Shown: piece by piece, positions 1 through 6,357 of the stretch | Layout: each line of letters starts with the position of its first letter | Position numbering within the stretch: position 1 is the stretch's first letter | Assembly (NCBI GenBank): GCA_029934555.1 | Contig: JAOZMA010000126.1 | Location: 1-6,583 of the forward strand | DNA: 6,583 bases | Direction of reading: 5' to 3' | From: Acidimicrobiia bacterium | Lineage (GTDB): Bacteria > Actinomycetota > Acidimicrobiia > Spongiisociales > UBA5794 | Program-made: the position numbers and the translations under genes | The notes under the pieces: generated by a model | Databases searched by the model: none | Told to the model about the DNA's origin: nothing | What the model saw: the letters and a program-made list of their open reading frames with translations, nothing else

Positions 1-191
1 GACGGTACGCCGGTGTCGCTACCGGGACTGCCGGAGTAGTGACTATCGACTTCAACACGGCGCAGAATCCCTGGTGTGTCTACGACGAGGAGTTCACCTG
101 CCCGCTGCCTTCAGCGGAGAACTGGATCGCCGAACGCATCCCCGCCGGGGTCAAGATGTACGAACCACCGAACCAGACCGCAGCCCCTTAG
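1..191 (+). CDS. DUF1684 family protein, C-terminal fragment
   Basis: This is the 3' end of a gene that begins before the window. The frame starts with the codon at base 3 and ends at a TAG at 189-191, giving about 62 residues. The translation includes VVTIDFNTAQNPWCVYDEE followed by FTCPLPSAENWIAERIPAGV. That matches, from memory, the C-terminal signature of DUF1684 proteins: a Val-Thr-hydrophobic-Asp-Phe-Asn strand, an Asn-Pro-x-Cys turn, a Cys-Pro-Leu-Pro motif with Glu-Asn, and an Ala/Ile-Gly-x-Lys end. The two cysteines of that core (NPWC and TCPLP) are kept. The biochemical role of DUF1684 is not established, so I assign none. The gene converges on the ole operon and shows no functional link to it. 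The alternative is a different small beta-rich protein, but the motif agreement makes this less likely. Confidence 0.75.
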   Translation, partial: RYAGVATGTAGVVTIDFNTAQNPWCVYDEEFTCPLPSAENWIAERIPAGVKMYEPPNQTAAP

Positions 192-424
192 AAGGCGCGC
201 GGACAGGGCACCGTCTTCTTCCTCCCCATCAGGGGGAGGTGCCGACGAAGGAGGCGGAGGGGGTCAAAGGCCGATCGGGATGGGGAACGTCGGGGGGACA
301 GGCAAAGGGCCATTCTCACCTCAGGAACCGTGGATTGAGGCTGAGGGGAAGGAAGAAGACCCGACACGCCACACGCATCCAGCCCGGCTCCCACACTCAC
401 ATATGCACCTGTCCGCTGATCCCC
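192..424. other. Intergenic gap between convergent genes
   Basis: This gap separates the stop of the DUF1684 gene from the stop of oleD. I see no ORF with a ribosome binding site or recognisable product. It holds a 7-bp hairpin (221-239), a plus-strand G-rich stretch (about 251-309), and a weaker inverted repeat CCTCAG/CTGAGG (319-324 with 341-346, 16-nt loop). Both flanking transcripts must end here, but no stem is followed by a T-run on either strand. Confidence 0.6.
221..239. terminator. Candidate hairpin terminator between convergent genes
   Basis: CCTCCCC (221-227) pairs perfectly with GGGGAGG (233-239) around a 5-base loop. It lies 30 bases after the stop of the DUF1684 gene and could end that transcript, or act from either side. 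No T-tract follows the stem in either direction, so it is not a classical intrinsic terminator. Tail-less hairpin terminators have been proposed in actinobacteria. The role is inferred from position and pairing only. Confidence 0.35.
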
Positions 425-1408
425 TTAGGGCTTCGTCGCGAGCTCGGATTGGAACCAGGATTCCAGCCGCCGGAACCCTTCATCGAGGGTGACCGTCGGT
501 CTCCACTCCAAGGACCGTCGCGTCTCTCGTTGATCGAACCAGTGTGCCGTGCCGAGTTGCTCGGCGAGGAAGCTCGTCATCGGTGGGTCGCTCTCGATCT
601 TCCGGTGCTCCCAAACTCGATCAACGACGATCCCACCGGTATGCGCCAACGGATAGGGAACCTTGATGCGAGGTAACTCGAGCCCTGCAGCGATCACGAT
701 CCTGTTCAGTATCTCCCGGATCGGTCGCGGTTGCCCGTTCGTGACCACAAGGGCTCTTCCCCCAAGTTCAGGAGCACGACCCAGAGCGGCCACGAGGGCC
801 TCTGCAGCGTTGTCGATGTAGATCGTGTCGATCAGAGACGCCCCCGACCCCACGATGGCGAGACGTCCCGATCTGGCTCGATCGACGATTCGCCCCACGA
901 GTTGGGTATCACCCGGGCCCCAGATGAGATGCGGCCGTATGGCAACCACAGACATCGAATCCGAGTTCGCTCCGAGAGCCACCAGCTCCGCTTGGGCCTT
1001 GCTCCTGGCGTAATGGCCCCGGGCATGGTCCGGATCTGCGGGGCCAGCAGGAGCACCGACGAGCGATCGTCCGCTGTGGGCCACCGACGGAGACGAAACG
1101 TAAACCAACCGGGTAACTCCCGCAGTTCGGGCCGTTTCGACCACGTTCCGGGTTCCAAGCACGTTCGTCTCTTCGAACAACTCCCACTCGCCGGTGGCGG
1201 CAGCCCGACCGGCCACGTGAACAACAGCATCGACCCCGACCATCGCGGTTGCCACAGCGGTCCGGTCGGCGATGTCACCGAGATGCTCTGTAACGTCGAG
1301 TCCGCCGGGTCGTCTCTGCAGCACGCTCACCGAGTCGCCGCGGTCTTTCAGGAGGTTCACCACGGCGCTCCCGACCAGGCTCGTCGCCCCAGTCACGAGG
1401 ACTCTCAC
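425..1408 (-). CDS. oleD: OleD, NAD(P)H-dependent 2-alkyl-3-ketoalkanoate reductase
   Basis: OleD reduces the 2-alkyl-3-keto acid made by OleA to the 2-alkyl-3-hydroxy acid used by OleC. The protein is an extended short-chain dehydrogenase/epimerase-type Rossmann enzyme of 327 residues. From the GTG at 1408 it opens with RVLVTGATSLVG (residues 2-13, nucleotide-binding loop). VYVSS at 102-106 supplies the catalytic serine region, Tyr133-x-x-x-Lys137 is the catalytic pair (HYARSKAQAE), and IRPHLIWGPGD at 157-167 is the usual strand and loop after it. I chose GTG 1408 because the Rossmann strand starts directly after it, its GTGA overlaps the oleBC stop by 4 bases, and a GGTGGGG stretch precedes it. 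An upstream ATG at 1450 would add 14 residues (MGRTGPRRWAGGAT) inside the oleBC end and is less likely. One oddity is that the middle Gly of the usual TGATGxxG loop is Ser10. The OleD assignment rests mainly on operon context, since the fold alone is generic. Confidence 0.9.
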   Translation of the reverse strand: MRVLVTGATSLVGSAVVNLLKDRGDSVSVLQRRPGGLDVTEHLGDIADRTAVATAMVGVDAVVHVAGRAAATGEWELFEETNVLGTRNVVETARTAGVTRLVYVSSPSVAHSGRSLVGAPAGPADPDHARGHYARSKAQAELVALGANSDSMSVVAIRPHLIWGPGDTQLVGRIVDRARSGRLAIVGSGASLIDTIYIDNAAEALVAALGRAPELGGRALVVTNGQPRPIREILNRIVIAAGLELPRIKVPYPLAHTGGIVVDRVWEHRKIESDPPMTSFLAEQLGTAHWFDQRETRRSLEWRPTVTLDEGFRRLESWFQSELATKP

Positions 1409-3975
1409 GGTCGCCCCACCCGCCCACCGGCGAGGACCCGTTCGGCCCATCGTGCGATCCGGGTGCGGTCGATCTTCGAGTTGTGGCGCTTGTCGACGGG
1501 GAACGACGGGACGATCAGGACGGCGGCTACGTCGACCTCCCCGGCCTCCGCCCGCACGCGATCTGCGAGGCCCTCATCGGCCAGAGTCGCCCGGCGACCG
1601 GGAGACGTCGGTACAGCAACGACAACCACTTGCTGTGTCCCTGCGGGGCCGACACCAACCACGGCGGCCTGAGTGATGTCGGGCAGTTCGGAGACGGCAT
1701 GCTCGATTCCGATAGGTGTAACGGGACCGTCTGCGGTTGTCACGATGTGCCCGATCCGACCCTCGACCCACAATCGATCGGCCTCGTCGATGTGGCCGAC
1801 ATCGCCGGTACGGTGCCATCCGGCAGGACGGGATGCTTCGTTCTCGATCTTCCAGAGTCTGTCGTACCCGTCCCTCATGTGAGCGGCCTGCACGCATACC
1901 TCCCCGACGATGCCGCTCTCCCGAGTGAGCGGTTCTGTCGGCACACCGTCGGCATCAAGTGGGCTGATCGCCACCTGGACGCCCTCGATGGGATGGCCGA
2001 CGCAGACGCCGTTGCCGTCTGGAACGGCATCCATCTCGGACAGGCTGATGTCGGCAACGGGGAGTACCTCGGTCATGCCGTAGGGGCTGTGAAGCTCTGC
2101 TTTCGGCATCAGATCGCCGACGACTCGCAGAAGTGCTGCGGGGACGGGCGCTCCGGCCGACATCAACACACGAACCCGCGTCAATGCCGCTACCTGGAGG
2201 GGCGACATCTCCCCTGCCGTCTCCACGACGCTGCGCAGCGCAGCAGGAGATGCGAATACGAGAGTTGCATCGATCGCCCGGACAGCATCGGCGAGGGCTT
2301 GCGCTGTGAGGCTCCCCGGTGATGTCACCTTCATGTTGGGAACCGCCGAGGGAATGCCCATGGCGGGTCCGAAGAGGGCGAATGGCCCGAAGGCCGCCAC
2401 AAGACTGTCCTCGGGTTGGATGTCGTACAGGTCAACGATCGCATCGCGCTGTGCCTGGATCTGGCTGTGCTTGTAGACGACGCCCTTAGCCGGCCCCGTC
2501 GCTCCCGAGGTGAACACAACCGCCGCCACATCGACCGAGGTCGGAGCAGGTGGTGTCGGTTGCCCTTCGCCATGTTCGCGTAATTCCGGCAGCGTCGGTC
2601 GCAGACCGAGCGCTCGTTTCTTCGCCTGTCCCAGACTCATGGTCGCGATCCGAACTCCCGGCCATCGCATGCCCCGAGCAGCTGTGACGGCTTGTGTGCC
2701 ACCGATCAGATACGCAGGGTTGGCGCTTGCAAGCGCTCGCCCGATGCCCTTGACCCCGAGCCCCGCATCGACGAGCACGATCACAGCGCCGATCCGCCAG
2801 CAGGCGTAGAGGCACACGGCGAGATCGATTCCGGGCTGAATGAGCAGGGCGACCCTGGTCCCCTTCGTGACGCCGAGATCGGCGAGCCCTGCGGCGACCC
2901 GCTTGACGTCTGCATCGAGGTCAGCAAAGGAAACCCACTCTTCCTCCCCGTCTTCGCCCATCTCGAGAATCGCAAGGGTGTCGTCACCGGACCGTCGCTC
3001 GAGTCCGGTCCAGAGGGGTTCTCGTTCCTGATCCGCCGGGCTCACAGGGACCGCACCATCCAGTTGATCCAGCCATGGGTAGATCGCAGACGCAACGTCA
3101 GCGTCTTCCGGTGTGAGGTGTCCGGCTCCGATGAATCGATGGATGTCTGCGTGGGGCAGTCGTGCTGCGAGATCCCACAGATACAGATCGGAGAACACCG
3201 GATCAGACGGACCCCACAACAACAGTGCCGGCACGTCGCCAAGTTGGTCAAGATCGGCAGCGATAGTGTCGAGGACAACTTGACTCGGGTGACTCTCATC
3301 GAGCGGGATGTCTTCAACGAAATCGGCGATAGCTTTGCGCCGGTCGGCGCTCCGGTACGGGGCCTCGTAAGCCTCTCGGATCGGTCGAGCAGCTCGAGGC
3401 CTGGTGAGGGCCATCGTTCCCCGGACGAACGTGGGCGTCTTTTCGCAGATCTGGTCCAACATCCCCGGGGTCCGAACCATGCGGATCAGAGTCGGGGCGG
3501 GCGATCCGGCGGGTTGATGAACCGCCGTGTTCATCAAGACGACGCCTCCGAGCTGAGCCTTGTGGCGTTGAGCCCAGCCGAGGGAGATCGGACCGCCCCA
3601 ATCGTGTGCGACGGTTACGACCGGACCGGTCAGATCAAGTTCGTCGGTGAGCGCACACAGGTCATCGACGCGCTGGTCGAGACGGCGGGTCGTGCCGGTT
3701 CGCTCTGAGAACCCCATGTCGAGATGATCGATCGCGACCACCCGGACGTCGGCCGGGGCCTGAGCGATCACATCACGCCACAGGTAGGACCATGTCGGGT
3801 TGCCGTGGACGCAGAGCAGCGTGACCCTGGGTTCCTCCACCTGGTTGTCGAGCAGATGCCAGGTTCGACCAACTCCGTCGAGGTGCGGTGTCGTGACGAG
3901 TCTCGACCATCGAGGGTCGAGACCTTCGAGACCGGGGTCGGGCAGTGTTGCGGGCGACGTAGAGCCGCTGGTCAC
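1405..3975 (-). CDS. oleBC: OleBC fusion: beta-lactone decarboxylase plus beta-lactone synthetase
   Basis: This 856-residue two-domain protein catalyses the last two steps of olefin formation. Residues about 20-305 are OleB, an alpha/beta hydrolase of the haloalkane-dehalogenase type: HGNPTWSYLWRD at 57-68 (oxyanion region), AHDWGG at 123-128 with nucleophile Asp125, Asp258 in GPSDP as candidate acid, and His286 in GAGHLTPED. Residues about 306-330 form a short linker. Residues about 330-856 are OleC, an AMP-forming adenylate enzyme: P-loop TSGATGPAKG at 489-498, YGMTE at 632-636, HRTGD at 721-725, GRIGHIV at 739-745, and C-terminal Lys834 in NSKIDR. By family knowledge, OleC converts the 3-hydroxy acid and ATP to a beta-lactone, and OleB then removes CO2 to give a cis-olefin. 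Translation starts at a GTG at 3975 inside the GTGA overlap with the oleA stop. Only a weak GGA precedes it, so coupling to oleA translation is likely. No frameshift or missing motif is seen. Standalone homologues of each half are known, and the fused form is known from actinobacteria. Confidence 0.95.
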   Translation of the reverse strand: MTSGSTSPATLPDPGLEGLDPRWSRLVTTPHLDGVGRTWHLLDNQVEEPRVTLLCVHGNPTWSYLWRDVIAQAPADVRVVAIDHLDMGFSERTGTTRRLDQRVDDLCALTDELDLTGPVVTVAHDWGGPISLGWAQRHKAQLGGVVLMNTAVHQPAGSPAPTLIRMVRTPGMLDQICEKTPTFVRGTMALTRPRAARPIREAYEAPYRSADRRKAIADFVEDIPLDESHPSQVVLDTIAADLDQLGDVPALLLWGPSDPVFSDLYLWDLAARLPHADIHRFIGAGHLTPEDADVASAIYPWLDQLDGAVPVSPADQEREPLWTGLERRSGDDTLAILEMGEDGEEEWVSFADLDADVKRVAAGLADLGVTKGTRVALLIQPGIDLAVCLYACWRIGAVIVLVDAGLGVKGIGRALASANPAYLIGGTQAVTAARGMRWPGVRIATMSLGQAKKRALGLRPTLPELREHGEGQPTPPAPTSVDVAAVVFTSGATGPAKGVVYKHSQIQAQRDAIVDLYDIQPEDSLVAAFGPFALFGPAMGIPSAVPNMKVTSPGSLTAQALADAVRAIDATLVFASPAALRSVVETAGEMSPLQVAALTRVRVLMSAGAPVPAALLRVVGDLMPKAELHSPYGMTEVLPVADISLSEMDAVPDGNGVCVGHPIEGVQVAISPLDADGVPTEPLTRESGIVGEVCVQAAHMRDGYDRLWKIENEASRPAGWHRTGDVGHIDEADRLWVEGRIGHIVTTADGPVTPIGIEHAVSELPDITQAAVVGVGPAGTQQVVVVAVPTSPGRRATLADEGLADRVRAEAGEVDVAAVLIVPSFPVDKRHNSKIDRTRIARWAERVLAGGRVGRP

Positions 3976-4991
3976 CAGGTCAGTTCCATCACCGACGTGT
4001 TGATTCCGGAACCTATCCCCATCAGTAGCACCTTGTCACCTGGTTGCAGCGAGTCGGCCTCCATTGACAGGGTGATCGGAATCGACGCGGGTCCAACGTT
4101 GCCGAGCAGCGGGAACGTCAGCGGTACCTGGTTGATGTCGATTCCGAGGCGCTCACACAGCATGGTCGTGTGAACCTGAGAGATCTGATGGAAGATGTAG
4201 CGGTCGACGTCCAGCCACCCGAGCTCTTCCACATCGCCCCAGGCAAGCTTCGATACTTCGAGCCCGGCGTCCAGAAGCGCCTTCGTATCTGTGCGCATGC
4301 TGTCGAGGCTCCCGACGCACAGCTTGTGATGGCTCGTATCGGCTCGGGCCATTCCACCGACGACCTTATGGCTCCCCGGGTTCTCGGAGTGTCGGCCGAC
4401 AACTGCCGCGGCACTCCCCGACCCGAGCGTCAGCGATGCGAACTCAGCGAAGAGATCGCCCATCGTGGCATCGGGGCCCGCCAGGCGTGCCAGCGTCGTC
4501 TCTTGGAGACCGCGGCTTCCCTCGCCATCGACGATCAACGCATAGTTGATCTGGCCGCTGGCGATCATGTTCCCGGCGACCTGAAGTGCGTTGACGAATC
4601 CAAGGCACGCGTTGGAGAGGTCGAAGCTGAGACACCAGCTGGGAAGGTCGAGGGCGTGATGAACCGTCACGGCCGAGGACGGCTCGAGCCGATCGCGGCA
4701 CACGGATGTGTCGATCAGCAATCCGATCTCATCGGCGCGAATACCGCTGGCTTCTATGGCTTTCGCCCCGGCCGCTGCCGCGGCATCGGTGAACAGATAA
4801 CCCTCGGGCCACCAGCGACGCTCTTTGATCCCGGCAAGGTTCTCCAACAGCCCGGGCTGACCGCCTACCCGGTCATAGGTCTCGGCCAAGATCTCGTCGA
4901 ACTGTGCGGAGGTCATCACCTCGGGCGCCTCCACATGTGCGATGGAGACAATGGCGGTATCGGTCATGCTGAACGTGGCGTTGCCGGACAT
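3972..4991 (-). CDS. oleA: OleA, thiolase-fold acyl-CoA condensing enzyme
   Basis: OleA performs the head-to-head Claisen condensation of two long-chain acyl-CoAs to a 2-alkyl-3-keto acid, the committed step. The protein is 339 residues from the ATG at 4991, the usual family length. Catalytic residues can be matched by motif to Xanthomonas campestris OleA: Glu103 in RDRLEPS (Xc Glu117), Cys129 in SNACLGF (Xc Cys143), His268 in FHQIS (Xc His285) and Asn298 in GNVGPASIP (Xc Asn315). The terminal GIGSG loop is at 325-329. The conserved LEPS glutamate near the Cys argues for OleA rather than FabH, which lacks this signature. Possible starts are TTG 4994, ATG 4991 and ATG 4967. I prefer 4991 because GAAAGA lies upstream at SD-like distance and the extra SGNATF residues resemble actinobacterial OleA N-termini from memory. 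ATG 4967 has no visible SD. It is the first gene of the operon, and its TGA overlaps the oleBC start by 4 bases. Confidence 0.95.
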   Translation of the reverse strand: MSGNATFSMTDTAIVSIAHVEAPEVMTSAQFDEILAETYDRVGGQPGLLENLAGIKERRWWPEGYLFTDAAAAAGAKAIEASGIRADEIGLLIDTSVCRDRLEPSSAVTVHHALDLPSWCLSFDLSNACLGFVNALQVAGNMIASGQINYALIVDGEGSRGLQETTLARLAGPDATMGDLFAEFASLTLGSGSAAAVVGRHSENPGSHKVVGGMARADTSHHKLCVGSLDSMRTDTKALLDAGLEVSKLAWGDVEELGWLDVDRYIFHQISQVHTTMLCERLGIDINQVPLTFPLLGNVGPASIPITLSMEADSLQPGDKVLLMGIGSGINTSVMELTW

Positions 4992-5110
4992 CAAAGATCT
5001 TTCGTAGCGAACAGGGACAATTCTCGCAGGTGGGAGAGCATACGGCTGTTTCTGGAGTGTCTCCCTAGCGGTGACCGTGTGGCGTATCGACTATTGTCAC
5101 AGGGCGAACA

Positions 5111-5129
5111 TGGACGGTCCGAACGTCCA
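5111..5129. promoter_or_regulatory. Operator-like inverted repeat TGGACG-N7-CGTCCA
   Basis: TGGACG (5111-5116) and CGTCCA (5124-5129) are perfect inverted copies around 7 bases. A smaller palindrome, GGAC-G-GTCC, is nested at 5112-5120. It lies about 20 bases upstream of the DUF3068 start and downstream of the candidate -10, so it would sit in the leader or just past the transcription start. That position fits a repressor operator or a small leader hairpin. No regulator gene is present in the window, so the binding partner is unknown. Confidence 0.3.
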
Positions 5130-5139
5130 CGAACTAATT

Positions 5140-5147
5140 GAGGTGAT
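5140..5147 (+). promoter_or_regulatory. Very strong ribosome binding site of the DUF3068 gene
   Basis: GAGGTGAT, continuing into the next C, matches nine bases of the complement of the conserved 16S rRNA 3' end. The GAGG core is 6 bases from the ATG at 5150. This fixes the start codon and suggests efficient translation, in contrast to the weak sites in the divergent ole operon. Confidence 0.85.
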
Positions 5148-5149
5148 CT

Positions 5150-6196
5150 ATGGGCAAAACCAAAGGAATCGGATGGGTGATTCTGGTACTCGGAGTCGTC
5201 ATGCTTCTGGGAGGATTGGCCGTCAAGTACGTCGTACTCCCCTCACAGGCGAAGTTCCCCGCTGACGTTGATTCGACGCGGAACTACGAGGGTGAACTGG
5301 CCGTGATGATGAATGCAGCGGCGTTGGAGACGGGTGACATGGCGAACCTGTTCCTGACAGACATCCCCGTGACCATCGCAAGATCGGTGAAGACCCTTGA
5401 GGTCGGTGGCGACGACGGTGCGATCGTTTCGGACCACGCCGTGATGAGTTCCCCGGCTGGACCGTTGGCTGAGTCCCTGAGCATCTATGCGATCAATCGC
5501 ACAACGATGGACGCCATGGACGACTTCTCCGGCGACGTTCGCATCCTTCCCCGCGAGGGTCTCGTAATCGGCTGGCCCATCGGCTCGGAAGGCACGGACT
5601 ACATCGGATGGAACGGTGACACACAACAGACCACCGTTCTCTCCTACGTGGGAGAAGAAGAGCGCGGCGGACTCAACACGTACAAGTTCCACGCGTCGGA
5701 AGAGCCCGCTGTCATCGTGGACCCCGATCTGCTCGCCCAGTTCCCACCGGCGTTCCCGAAGGACCTGCTCATCCAGTTGGCACCATCATTCGGAATCTCC
5801 GATGAGCAAATGGCGCAACTCGGACCGGTCCTCGAAGCGATGCCAGATCCGGTACCGCTGACCTACACGTTTGCATTCGACAAGACGTATTGGGTGGAAC
5901 CGACCACAGGTGTCCTCATCGACATCGACGTGATGGAATCTCGCCAGGTGGCGCTCACCGTCCCCGGCGCACCGGGACCGGTCGCACTCGCCGAGGTCCA
6001 GCATCTCGAGTACGTGACCACAGCGGCCTCCGTCCAGGACGCAGTGAATGACGCCAATGACGGCATCAGCCAGCTCAACATGTTCGGGGTATACGTCCCG
6101 CTCATTCTGATCCTGCTGGGCGCCATCGGCATCATCGGCGGCATCTACTACGTCTTCGTCATGGGCAAGAAAGAAGACGAAGCAGCAGCGGCGTAA
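5150..6196 (+). CDS. DUF3068 / PorA-family membrane protein
   Basis: This 348-residue protein appears to be anchored by two membrane segments. A very hydrophobic helix spans residues about 7-30 (GIGWVILVLGVVMLLGGLAV and the VVLP after it), right after a short basic N-terminus (MGKTKG). A second spans about 314-338 (VPLILILLGAIGIIGGIYY), followed by a short charged tail (GKKEDEAAAA). The roughly 280 residues between are predicted to lie outside the membrane. The two ends flanking one large domain, the FPADVDSTRNYEGEL segment just after helix 1, and a late segment with YTFAFDKTYWVEPTTGVLIDID are typical of actinobacterial DUF3068 proteins (Pfam PF11271, labelled porin PorA family), as recalled. 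The true function of most members is unknown; pore formation should not be assumed. ATG 5150 is set by the strong ribosome binding site. The gene is divergent from the ole operon, and I see no functional link beyond both concerning the cell envelope or lipids. Confidence 0.85.
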   Translation: MGKTKGIGWVILVLGVVMLLGGLAVKYVVLPSQAKFPADVDSTRNYEGELAVMMNAAALETGDMANLFLTDIPVTIARSVKTLEVGGDDGAIVSDHAVMSSPAGPLAESLSIYAINRTTMDAMDDFSGDVRILPREGLVIGWPIGSEGTDYIGWNGDTQQTTVLSYVGEEERGGLNTYKFHASEEPAVIVDPDLLAQFPPAFPKDLLIQLAPSFGISDEQMAQLGPVLEAMPDPVPLTYTFAFDKTYWVEPTTGVLIDIDVMESRQVALTVPGAPGPVALAEVQHLEYVTTAASVQDAVNDANDGISQLNMFGVYVPLILILLGAIGIIGGIYYVFVMGKKEDEAAAA

Positions 6197-6218
6197 CCAG
6201 AGAGTCCAACGACAACCC

Positions 6219-6234
6219 GGAGGCCTTGGCCTCT
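6219..6234 (+). terminator. Small hairpin after the DUF3068 gene
   Basis: GAGGC (6220-6224) pairs with GCCTC (6229-6233) around a CTTG loop, with one possible G-U pair outside. It starts 23 bases after the stop codon and is followed by TTCGTAT, a weak T-containing tail. It probably acts together with the much stronger hairpin just downstream. Confidence 0.4.
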
Positions 6235-6238
6235 TCGT

Positions 6239-6266
6239 ATCGTCCCCGCCAAACGGCGGGGACGAT
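6239..6266 (+). terminator. Strong 12-bp perfect hairpin, likely transcription terminator
   Basis: Bases 6239-6250 are perfectly complementary to 6255-6266, closing a 12-bp GC-rich stem on an AAAC loop. It lies 42 bases after the stop of the DUF3068 gene, the place expected for its terminator. No T-run follows (the next bases are TGCGCG), so it would be a tail-less terminator or an RNA 3'-end stabiliser. Because the stem is perfect it can form in either transcript. Confidence 0.75.
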
Positions 6267-6357
6267 TGCGCGTGCAGTCGGTTGATCCGATGTGTGGCTC
6301 TTCGGGTGTGGGCAGGGTGTGGAGATGCGGCTGGTAGTGAGTGGGTGAAGCCTGGGA

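Larger units (their letters stand above)
4992..5149. promoter_or_regulatory. Divergent promoter region between oleA and the DUF3068 gene
   Basis: These 158 bases separate the divergent starts of oleA (-) and the DUF3068 gene (+), so promoters for both should lie here. For the plus gene, TATTGT at 5092-5097 is a possible -10, with GGTGAC at 5070-5075 as a poor -35 at 16-base spacing. For oleA, TATGCT on the minus strand (5042-5037) is a possible -10 without a good -35. Both hexamer calls are weak. The region also holds the inverted repeat at 5111-5129 and the ribosome binding site at 5140-5147. Confidence 0.5.

Noticed and set aside
319..346. Inverted repeat CCTCAG/CTGAGG as an oleD terminator.
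   Set aside because: It has only 6 pairs with a 16-base loop and no T-run in either direction, so chance is likely.
1409..1450. Upstream ATG at 1450 as the oleD start.
   Set aside because: It adds 14 residues rich in Arg and Gly ahead of the Rossmann strand and needs a 46-base overlap. The GTG at 1408 matches the other junction of the operon.
1483..2322. A 279-codon open frame on the plus strand antisense to the OleC part of oleBC.
   Set aside because: It is opposite the adenylate-domain motifs, rich in residues typical of shadow frames, and unrecognisable as a protein.
2692..3708. A 338-codon open frame on the plus strand antisense to oleBC.
   Set aside because: It mirrors conserved OleB and OleC coding sequence, shows no family motif, and its composition looks like a complementary-strand shadow.
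4992..4994. TTG at 4994 as the oleA start.
   Set aside because: It is immediately followed by an ATG at 4991, at better distance from the GAAAGA stretch.
4170..5141. A 323-codon open frame on the plus strand antisense to oleA, ending just before the DUF3068 start.
   Set aside because: It lies over the clearly conserved OleA sequence, has no recognisable domain, and long antisense frames are common opposite GC-rich genes.
5227..5239. TACGTCGTACT within the DUF3068 gene as another ACGT heptamer site.
   Set aside because: It encodes the conserved-looking end of the first membrane segment and is a single occurrence without 7-base phasing.
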